This document shows, in pieces, positions 1 through 8,100 of a stretch of DNA of 20,927 bases; position 1 is the first letter of the stretch; each line of letters opens with the position of its first letter. Under the pieces are notes generated by a model. The model saw nothing but the letters and a program-made list of their open reading frames with translations, was not told where the DNA came from and ran no database searches. This stretch comes from a virus, in the IMG/VR virus record IMGVR_UViG_3300020469_000316, positions 1 to 20,927 of that record; one strand, written 5' to 3'. Both the position numbers and the translations under genes were made by a program.

Positions 1-520
1 CATGGTACGTTAACAACTAAGTTGTCTGAACTATCAACTTGAACTTTATATGTTCTTCCACCTGTATTAGTAGAACTATTTGGTGAAACTGAATTTGTTC
101 CATCTACGTTGGCGTCTATAGTATTTCCATTTAGTGATAAACCAGCACCTGCAGACCTTGCAGGAGTTTGAGTATTTGCCCATGGTACGTTAACAACTAA
201 ATTATCAGAACCATCTACTTGAACTTTATATGTTCTTAGTGCTGTAGTACTAGAGGCATTTGCTGCAACTGTATTAGTTCCATCAACATTAGCATTTATA
301 GTGTTACCACTTAGGGATAAACCAGTACCTGCAGCTCTTTGAGTATTTTGCCATGGTACGTTAACAACTAAATTATCACCTGAATCTCTTTGTACTGAAT
401 AAGTTCTACTTGAAGTAGAAGAAAGACTATTGGCAGCCGTTGACTGGACTGTTTCTGAATTTAGATTTACTTTAAATTCTGTTCCACTTAATACTAATCC
501 TATTCCTGCAGTATATGTTG
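1..520 (-). repeat. Tandem 57-60-residue fibre repeats
   Basis: Three copies of a block starting catggtacgttaacaac lie at 1, 181 and 352, spaced 180 and 171 bases, all in the reading frame of the fibre gene. Each protein unit runs from G-L-S-L-S-G-N-T-I to D-N-L-V-V-N-V-P-W. The unit farthest upstream in the gene is the most diverged (G-L-V-L-S-G-T-E-F), and the last is cut by the window edge, so more copies may follow. Beta-rich repeats of this sort are common in phage fibre shafts. Confidence 0.85.
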
Positions 521-3500
521 TATTCGCACCACTAATTGTAATTCCAGTATTAGATGTTCTAGTAATTGAAACTGCACCTGCTCCTGTTAAAGTAATATCA
601 TCATTAGTACCAGAGCTTGGATCTAATCTTAAAATTGGATTTGTATTATTACCACCAGTTTGTACTACGTATAAATCATAAAGAGTATTATCGCCAGATA
701 TTGTAGACCAAGTCATTGATCCATCACCATCTGAAATAAGAGCTTGTCCTGAAGCACCATTTCCAGTTACATTTAATTGTAAAGCACCGATAGAGTTATC
801 AACTAAATTAAATTTTAATTGATCATCGGCATTAAATCTTGGTTCAATCTGGTTTGTATCAATAAATGATAATACATCGCCTGAAGTAATTGGATATGAT
901 GTTGGAGTGTTAGCTCCATCTGCAGCTGTCCATGAACTATAATTGTCAAATGTTGGTTTGCCTGTTATATTTGTCCATGCAATTGCACCACTAAATGTTC
1001 CAGCAGTTAATGTATTTGAACTTGGATTATATAATAGATTATCATCATGTTCAACTCCACTATTTCCAGTTCCAGTTCCATCATGGAATAATAATCTTAA
1101 ATTAGTATTCTCTGTATTGTTTTCTGTTACATAAACTTGAGTTGCAGTAGCAGCATTACCTGTAATACTTGATGAAATACTATTTGGTAATCTGGCATCT
1201 GCAATAGTTCCAGTTGAAATATTAGATGCATTAAGAGCACTTAAACTTGCACCATCACCGTGGAATGATGTTGCATGTAAAGGTTTATTAGATACTAATT
1301 TTGTTCCACTATGAACATAAGTAAATGTGGCCTTTCCAATATAATCACCAAATGTAAGTCCTGATCCATTTGCTGCAGATGAAGTAGTTGCAGCTTTAGC
1401 AACTGTTATATTAGTATCTTCAACAGATAGTGTTGCCACATTTAAAGTTGTAGTATCACCTGATACTGTTAAATCACCAGTAACTGTTAAATCACCAGCT
1501 GTTACTATTGATGTAGTTGAGTCACCAAGTGTAAGAGTATGTGCACCAACTCCGTCAAAGATTGTTTTATCACCAGATGTTAAATCTATATCTGTTAAAC
1601 CTGTAAGTGTTGTGTCTGTTCCACCTAGAGCAATTGTACTGTTACCAATTGTAATACTTGGATTACTTATTTTACTATTTGGAATACTTCCTGAAAGTTT
1701 ACTTGCAAGAATACTACCTGCCAACATGGCATTAGTAATACCACCAGCCTTAACTCTTAAATTATCTGACGAAACTTCAATAGATGAATTATCTACATTT
1801 ATATCGAAGTCCCAAATACCTTGGTGTTCTCCAGTAGTAGATGTATTCATCGTAAATGTTGGAGTAATACCAGATGAATTAGAAGCACTTACTAAATCTT
1901 TTGCGTTATAGAATGTTACTACATCAGCTGTATTTGCAATAGGGGTTGAGGCATTACTAAATCCTTTTAGTCTCCAACCTCTATGTGATGTATTATTAGC
2001 ACCTGTTCCTACTTGTGTTTCGTCCCAGAAAAAGTCTGGAAAAATACTAGTTGAAACTGTTGCACTTGTATTTGCACTTCTATCAATTCTTAAACCAGAA
2101 GCATTTGTATCTGCGTTTAATGTTAAGAATTGAGTATTAAAGTTTTGTATACTTCCACCACTACCAAATGTAACTGTGGCACCTGAAAGGTCAACAGCAC
2201 CAACAAAGGTTTTAGTACCATAAATTGTTTGTGCACCAACACCAGACTGAATTCTCATGACCTGAGTATCATCTATATCAAAATTGAGTTTACCTGCACC
2301 AGTGTCGTTGTCCGCATATGTTACAGCAATACCATCTTCTGTATTACCAGAAACCATGGTGCCAACAATGTCTTCGATTCTTTCATCATTAATTGTAACA
2401 TCACCACTGGTTACTGTAAAGTCTGTACCATCAAATGTTGCGACACCAGCATTAATTTCTGTGGCAAGTTCTGCAGATATTGTAACTTTATCTGATGTAA
2501 GAGCAATATTTATTGCCTCTCCCTCATCAAAATTAAATGTATCACCCAGTTGAATATCAAAGTTATTACCTGTTCCGTTTGTGGCTATAGTATAATGATC
2601 ATTAACTAGTTTACTATTTGGAATACTACCAGCAAGTTTTGTTGCTGCAATTGAACCAGCCAACATGGCATTAGTAATACCACCTTGTTTAACTCTAAGT
2701 ATGTCTGAATTGATTTCTATAGATGAATCATCTACGTTTACATCAAAAGTTCTATTTGCAGCTAATGTTCCACCACCTGATAAACCTGCACCAGCAGTAA
2801 GTGTGAGACCATTAAGATCATCTAATTCGTTATTAAGATTTACTAATACTTTAGATATTGTATCGTCACCATAAGTTATTGTACCAAATGCATAGTTAGC
2901 ATCTTCTCCAATTTCTGATTCTAATGTTTTAATTGCGACAGTAAGATTGGAAGTACTTCCTAGTGAATTAAGTAAAAGACCACTAGTAAAATTATTACTT
3001 CCTACATCACTTTGTAAAGCAGTAATACTTGTCTCAACATTGGTAAGTGTACCAAGAGCCAATGTACCATCTATATCTGCGTTACCACTAATATCTAAAG
3101 TGACAGCATCGAGCTCTCCACTTATAGTGATATTTCTACCACCTGTTATGTCTTTATTGGAATCTGTAATTATAGCTTTACTTGCTATTACTGTTCCGTT
3201 TGTAATACCATCAATTAAATTAATATCGGTAGCACTTGCAGTTACTCCGTCAAGAATATTTAATTCAGATGTAGTTAATGTTGCACCATCTAGGATATTT
3301 AATTCTGATGTACTTAGTGTTGCACCATCTAGCTTATTTAATTCTGCTGCAGTAGAAGATACTGTAGTTCCATCGATTGATAGAGCATCAGTTTCTAAAG
3401 AGCCATCAATATCAACATTACCAGATATGTCTAGGTTTGTGAATACTGAAGTTCCTACTGCTGTAACTGTACCAGCAAATGTAGCGTTGGCACCACTACC

Positions 3501-4910
3501 TGTAACCATTGTTGTAGTACCAGATTTAATTACTAAATTACCACCAGAATTAGTTAAAGAACCATATTGAGTAGTATTATCAAATAGATTTATAATACCA
3601 TCTTCTGCATCAAGTTTAATAGTTCCGTTTGAATTAACAGTAAAGTTGTCTGAATTGATTGTAAATGTATTTGAACCAGCACTAATCTCATGTGTTGATG
3701 CATCGAAGACACCTTCGATTTCGTTAATCGCACCTACTAAGGTTGTATCATGTGTTGTATTTAATCCTGTAACATCTCCGATGTCACCTTGAATTTCTTT
3801 AATACCACCAACAGAAGTTGTCGCACTATAGCCTGTTGCATCATTAATTTCTGTAACGTCACCAAGTTCTGTTCTTAATTCTCTTGCGGCTGCAGATAAA
3901 TTATTAGCACTCAATCCCGTGAGTGTCATATTACCTATGTCTGATTCATGGTCATTAATTGCTGTAACTAAATCGGCTGAACCTTGTGTAAGACTTTCTA
4001 GTGTTCCTATATCATCTTGAATTTCATTAACGGCATCAACTAAATCTGTTGCAACTATTGTTACTATATTTGTATTTGCTGCAGGAGTGTTTAATTCTAT
4101 ACCAAATCCATCGGCACTATAGTTTGTAATATTACCGTGATTAGAACCAGTGATAGTATCACTTGTACTTGAATTTTTTATTACTGTACTGGCATTAAAT
4201 GAACCATTTACAGTTTTAACTGTTAGTAATGTTGAACTAGCATGATATAAAGTACCAGACCAAGTTGCAGTATTTACACTATTACCTTGATAAACAAAAT
4301 CTCCTTCATGGAATTCTGAAACGTCTGGACTTCCTGAAAGTGGAATACTACCAGCAAGTGGAATAACATGGAAACCATTCTGCGATAAATCTTGTACTAG
4401 TTCTGCAGAATCTTTTAATACTCTAATTGCTGCAACATTATAACTTTCTGATATTTGTCTTACGATATTGGCATGGGCAATAGTTCCTGTGCCGTCTGTA
4501 AAATCTTGACCTGAATTAAAAGTACCAGATGAATTTTTAACAAGAAGTTTTGGTTTGCCATCTACTGTTGAGATTGCAACAAGAGTACAACTATATCCAC
4601 CACTTTGTGATAGTGTATCTCCAACTGCAAATGAGGCTGGTATGGAGGTACTATCTTTTAGAATAATATAACCACCAGTATTATCTAGTGAAACATCAGG
4701 TAATACACTGAATACTAAACTATCACTATTACTATCATTACCAATAAACTTACCACCATTAGCAGTAGTCGCAGTATAAGTATATACCTTATCACTTAAT
4801 CGAGTAGTATCTAGTTGACTATTGTCACCTAAATCAAAAGAAACCTCATTGGTCTTTTGTCTTAATTCTTCTAGTGTATTACTCTTTAAAACTTTTATTT
4901 CATTTGCCAT
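1..4910 (-). CDS. Giant tail-fibre protein, 3'-truncated by window edge
   Basis: The frame is open from an ATG at 4908-4910 to the window edge, giving 1636 codons with the C terminus missing. The N terminus (residues 10-32, NTLEELRQKTNEVSFDLGDN) matches the conserved start of fibre proteins in T4-like marine phages. It is followed by two F-x-x-G-E/D modules (residues 80-151 and 199-248), a helical region with repeated I-x-x-D-I-G motifs (about 265-400), four 13-residue LNILDG repeats (516-567), two copies of a GGITNAMLAGSI block, an SGDLTVTGDLTVSGDTTT segment, and 57-60-residue G-L-S-L-S-G-N repeats at the visible end. The role is probably host recognition as a trimeric fibre attached to the baseplate. 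The ATG overlaps the preceding stop (TAATG) and has a good ribosome site. No receptor-binding tip or fibre chaperone is visible because the gene leaves the window. I am sure it is a fibre-type structural protein but not which T4 fibre it replaces. Confidence 0.88.
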   Translation of the reverse strand, partial: MANEIKVLKSNTLEELRQKTNEVSFDLGDNSQLDTTRLSDKVYTYTATTANGGKFIGNDSNSDSLVFSVLPDVSLDNTGGYIILKDSTSIPASFAVGDTLSQSGGYSCTLVAISTVDGKPKLLVKNSSGTFNSGQDFTDGTGTIAHANIVRQISESYNVAAIRVLKDSAELVQDLSQNGFHVIPLAGSIPLSGSPDVSEFHEGDFVYQGNSVNTATWSGTLYHASSTLLTVKTVNGSFNASTVIKNSSTSDTITGSNHGNITNYSADGFGIELNTPAANTNIVTIVATDLVDAVNEIQDDIGTLESLTQGSADLVTAINDHESDIGNMTLTGLSANNLSAAARELRTELGDVTEINDATGYSATTSVGGIKEIQGDIGDVTGLNTTHDTTLVGAINEIEGVFDASTHEISAGSNTFTINSDNFTVNSNGTIKLDAEDGIINLFDNTTQYGSLTNSGGNLVIKSGTTTMVTGSGANATFAGTVTAVGTSVFTNLDISGNVDIDGSLETDALSIDGTTVSSTAAELNKLDGATLSTSELNILDGATLTTSELNILDGVTASATDINLIDGITNGTVIASKAIITDSNKDITGGRNITISGELDAVTLDISGNADIDGTLALGTLTNVETSITALQSDVGSNNFTSGLLLNSLGSTSNLTVAIKTLESEIGEDANYAFGTITYGDDTISKVLVNLNNELDDLNGLTLTAGAGLSGGGTLAANRTFDVNVDDSSIEINSDILRVKQGGITNAMLAGSIAATKLAGSIPNSKLVNDHYTIATNGTGNNFDIQLGDTFNFDEGEAINIALTSDKVTISAELATEINAGVATFDGTDFTVTSGDVTINDERIEDIVGTMVSGNTEDGIAVTYADNDTGAGKLNFDIDDTQVMRIQSGVGAQTIYGTKTFVGAVDLSGATVTFGSGGSIQNFNTQFLTLNADTNASGLRIDRSANTSATVSTSIFPDFFWDETQVGTGANNTSHRGWRLKGFSNASTPIANTADVVTFYNAKDLVSASNSSGITPTFTMNTSTTGEHQGIWDFDINVDNSSIEVSSDNLRVKAGGITNAMLAGSILASKLSGSIPNSKISNPSITIGNSTIALGGTDTTLTGLTDIDLTSGDKTIFDGVGAHTLTLGDSTTSIVTAGDLTVTGDLTVSGDTTTLNVATLSVEDTNITVAKAATTSSAANGSGLTFGDYIGKATFTYVHSGTKLVSNKPLHATSFHGDGASLSALNASNISTGTIADARLPNSISSSITGNAATATQVYVTENNTENTNLRLLFHDGTGTGNSGVEHDDNLLYNPSSNTLTAGTFSGAIAWTNITGKPTFDNYSSWTAADGANTPTSYPITSGDVLSFIDTNQIEPRFNADDQLKFNLVDNSIGALQLNVTGNGASGQALISDGDGSMTWSTISGDNTLYDLYVVQTGGNNTNPILRLDPSSGTNDDITLTGAGAVSITRTSNTGITISGANTTYTAGIGLVLSGTEFKVNLNSETVQSTAANSLSSTSSRTYSVQRDSGDNLVVNVPWQNTQRAAGTGLSLSGNTINANVDGTNTVAANASSTTALRTYKVQVDGSDNLVVNVPWANTQTPARSAGAGLSLNGNTIDANVDGTNSVSPNSSTNTGGRTYKVQVDSSDNLVVNVP
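1655..1803 (-). repeat. GGITNAMLAGSI fibre block, copy 2
   Basis: This segment encodes a block of about 48 residues, from N-V-D-N-S-S-I-E-V through G-G-I-T-N-A-M-L-A-G-S-I to S-I-P-N-S-K-I. It is a diverged copy of the block near 2605-2750. The 26 bases at 1720-1745 are identical to 2659-2684. Both copies are in the fibre frame. Confidence 0.8.
2605..2750 (-). repeat. GGITNAMLAGSI fibre block, copy 1
   Basis: This is the first copy, in reading order, of the block that recurs near 1655-1803. It encodes N-V-D-D-S-S-I-E-I through G-G-I-T-N-A-M-L-A-G-S-I to S-I-P-N-S-K-L. The motif is typical of shaft repeats in marine phage fibres, where repeated modules let fibres lengthen or shorten by recombination. 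Confidence 0.8.
3208..3363 (-). repeat. Four 39-base tandem repeats (LNILDG units)
   Basis: The cca/ccg landmark recurs at 3208, 3247, 3286 and 3325, an exact 39-base period, with each unit encoding 13 residues. In reading order the units are LNKLDGATLSTSE, LNILDGATLTTSE, LNILDGVTASATD and INLIDGITNGTVI. Similar A-E-L-N-x-L-D-G-V-T repeats are widespread in phage fibre proteins. Being an exact multiple of three, the array can change copy number without breaking the frame. Confidence 0.9.
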
Positions 4911-5110
4911 TATTTACCACCTAAATTTTTCAGTAGTTCTTTAATCTCAGCCACGTCGGCCTTCATCTGTGAAAATTCATTTTTAAAATTTTCTTCTTTT
5001 TTAATCTGCTTTAATCTATTTTCGTATGCAGTCATACTTGTATTTATAACTGCGTGAGAAGATAAATCCCTTTCTAAACCTATATTATCTTTTATTTTTA
5101 CTCTATTCAT
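4910..5110 (-). CDS. Small conserved coiled-coil protein before the fibre gene
   Basis: This 66-residue protein has an N-terminal part containing L-E-R-D-L-S-S-H-A-V-I-N-T and A-Y-E-N-R, a pattern I recall from small hypothetical proteins near the structural genes of T4-like marine phages. Its charged C terminus (about residues 32-63, ending E-I-K-E-L-L-K-N-L) has coiled-coil spacing. There is no signal peptide, membrane segment or cysteine. Its ATG overlaps the stop of the 1818-residue gene (TAATG) and its own stop overlaps the ATG of the fibre gene (again TAATG), so the three are probably translated together. It could be a minor virion or fibre-assembly protein; that is only inferred from position. 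The gene is very likely real because of the double coupling and its continuity with the neighbours. Confidence 0.75.
   Translation of the reverse strand: MNRVKIKDNIGLERDLSSHAVINTSMTAYENRLKQIKKEENFKNEFSQMKADVAEIKELLKNLGGK
4916..4922 (-). promoter_or_regulatory. Ribosome binding site of the fibre gene
   Basis: The coding strand reads AGGTGGTAAATAATG, with GGTGG six bases before the ATG at 4908-4910. It lies within the last codons of the 66-residue gene and supports the chosen start even though the genes overlap. Confidence 0.65.
5041..5048 (-). promoter_or_regulatory. Candidate late promoter inside the 66-residue gene
   Basis: The coding strand carries TATAAATA, the T4 late-promoter box, followed five bases later by an in-frame ATG (codon 25 of the small gene). 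Usual spacing would start RNA at or near that ATG, about 125 bases before the fibre gene. The same bases also encode the V-I-N of the small protein, so chance is a real alternative. Confidence 0.3.
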
Positions 5111-8100
5111 TATGTTGTTGCAATGGCCCTAAAGTCTTTTATTGTTGGTACACTTGAACTTCTTTGTGATTTTAATACAATCTTAACTGAGAAAGAATTA
5201 AAGGCACTAGCTGGAGTCGCGACATAACCTACTTCATTATATTCATTTCTATCATTAAAAGAAACAACACTATTTGGATTAACCAAAGTCCAACCTATAT
5301 CATCAAAATCAACATCGGTATCTCCACTTGTCTTAACGTAGACTTCTACTGATGTATGTGTAGGTCTGTTAATATTTAAGAACATATCAAGTTGAGTACC
5401 ATCAGTTGCCAGTTCTACTCTCTTAGTAATATATTTTGCAACACTAGATGTTCCTGTTCCAGATGTTTCTGCGACATAATTAGTTTCAGTATTTACCGGT
5501 TCATTAATTCTATTCTGAATTGCATTAAATGATGTTCTATTTAAATCAATTACAGGAGATAGATTTTCTATTCCAGCATTGGATAAAGTACATGTTAGTA
5601 GTAAGTTATTTGATAATGATTTATATGTTACATTAGTTGCAGAAGCAATACTAAATGGTTCATCAAAGAAAACATTTTTATTTCCTAATATTGTTTTATT
5701 ATCACTAAAAGTATAATGTACCTGGCCACTGTCTGCATTTTGTGACTTACTTCTTAACCCTCTATGTTGATATGTAATTTTTACATCATCAGCATCAGTT
5801 TCAGGATCACCTGGAAATTCTAATGAATTAACAGCAAGATAACCTGTATCATACATCTGATTTTCTGAAGCAGTAACACTTGCACCACCACCTCTTTGAC
5901 CAAGAGTAGTTGCAACATCACTTGGTATTCTAATTACATATGAATCATGTTGTGCGTCTTTTACTAAATGAGTTCCGTTAATACTTGAAGCTGCAATACC
6001 ATTAATAGTAGCCGGTGATGTTGGTACTCCAGCAATTGTAACTTTGTGTACATCATCACCTCCATACATTCCATGGTTTGGATGAATAACTCTAATGTTA
6101 CAATTTCCACTTACATTGGATTCAAAGATAAGTGGATCAACACCCAAATCTTTTACCTCAATAGTATCATTGCTAAGAACTACAGTAGCATTATTACTGG
6201 CATCTCCAACGAATGAAGCTCTTTTTAATTTAAATTTAAGGTCTTTATTTTGTTCTGCAGTCCATGTTGAGGCATTCTGTGATGTAAAGAATACACCATT
6301 AAATGGTTGTTTACTTATTCTATGGTTTGCATTTGTTAAATCAAACTTACTTGTTTCTGCAACATATACTTTATATATGTCAGAATTGGAAATAAGAACA
6401 ATGGCATATTCCTGTCCTTCTTTTAAGAACACTGGGAAGTCCCAATTAATACTTGTTGCAGTATCAGCATTACCTACACCAGCATTGGCAGAAGTGTCTG
6501 TTGGTAAACTAATATCGCCTGGATAAACTACAACATCTGCACCAGGTACAACCCTCTGAGTAGGATATCCATTCTCTACTTCTCTGATTGACACTTGAAC
6601 TGGTATTGCTGAATCTTTTACTGCAAAGAATATATCAATACCTGTAGTAAACATACCACCTCTGTTTGATACTAAGAATGTTTCAGCAAGAGGATCCGCC
6701 CATCTAATTACTTCATGTGATACTTCATTAGTTCTTCTTGTAATAGTATTTGTTTCTGATACTTCTCTAAAGGCCAATCTAGGAACTTTAGTAGAAATAA
6801 TTGTTTTTTGATATGTTTCTAAAATACCTTGTGCATAGAAATTCTCCGAAGCACTAGTAGTAGAATTTGCACTATTGTTTAATGAATCATCTGTTAGTTT
6901 AAATTCTCTAGTTCCAGTTTTAAATTGTAATGCATCATTTCTTGGAATAATAAATGAACCAATACATCTTCCAGATGCATCTGTTTCTAGTACACCTGAT
7001 GTTCCTGATGTTGCACCACTATCATCAACCCATTGAGTTTTATCACTAAATGTTTTAACATTAGATTGATCAGAGAATTCTAAGAACTCTGAATTAACAT
7101 GATTAGTGCCTGATTTGTTTTGGTTACAGTATGATGTAATATTAACACCATTAAAGAATGCATAAAGTTTAGTATTTGGTTTAAGAAGTTCTGCATTAAA
7201 ATAAACTCTCCTTGATCTCATGAAAGGAATAAAGTTTACTTCAACAACATAATTTCCTATTTCTTTTGTTTCTGTGTCATGAGTTACATATGTTTCTAGT
7301 CCATCTCTTGTTTGTGTACCAGTATTTAATACCGCAGTAGTAGTTGTGACAACATCTGCTCTAGCTCTATTAGCTCTTCCAGTACCATCTACTCCTCTTA
7401 AACGAGTAGCAGTATCCCTTCTAAAGGTTCCTCTATTCTGTCTGGTTGTACTTAAAACTTCTCTACCAGTCCAGTTAGTTTCCCATTCGTTCCAGACTGT
7501 TCCTAAGATACCTTGTGATTCGGCCATATTAACAAACTGTTCATACGCTGAATTATCATCAATGATAATATCTGGTCTTTGGTCAACATCTTTCCATTCG
7601 TCTGATTCTGGAGATAGTTTGATAGTTCCGTCCCATACTACAACATTATATGGATTTACAAATTCTGCATAAGAAGAAAGTGGTTGATTGATTTCTGTAA
7701 CTACATTATAAGGCATAGTTATAATTCCACCTCTTGTGGACTTAACTGCCTTATTACCTGAAATTGCAGCTGCCATATTTGCAGGTTCATCACCCGCTGC
7801 CCTAATTAAGTTTACATTTCTATTGTCTGATTTTGGTCTTAGTATACCATTAACTTTATCTACACCAATATCATAATCTGGGTGAGAGGTATCACCTACG
7901 TTATGTCCGAAGAAGCCGTCAACAATAAAACCATTTTTAAATCTTTCATTGGTTAGGTCAGGTTCAGTTGCACTAAAAATTTGTGCATCTTTTGCACTCT
8001 TTTCAAGTAGGGACAATGAAGTATAATACTCCAATCTTTTTACTCTCTTTTCAAGACCACCAATGTCTTGCATAGTATATCTCTTATTGTCAATCTTTGT

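Noticed and set aside
3208-3363. The 39-base repeats as a CRISPR array
   Set aside because: The units are contiguous with no spacers, are diverged, and encode an in-frame fibre motif.
2947-3570. A 207-codon open frame on the plus strand
   Set aside because: It lies antisense to the repeat-rich part of the fibre gene. Its product is low-complexity, and its openness follows from the AT-rich coding frame opposite. The other plus-strand frames in the window were rejected for the same reason.
1-4910. Fibre gene as a diversity-generating retroelement target
   Set aside because: No template repeat, reverse transcriptase or adenine-biased variable region is visible, and the C-terminal end where one would be expected is outside the window.
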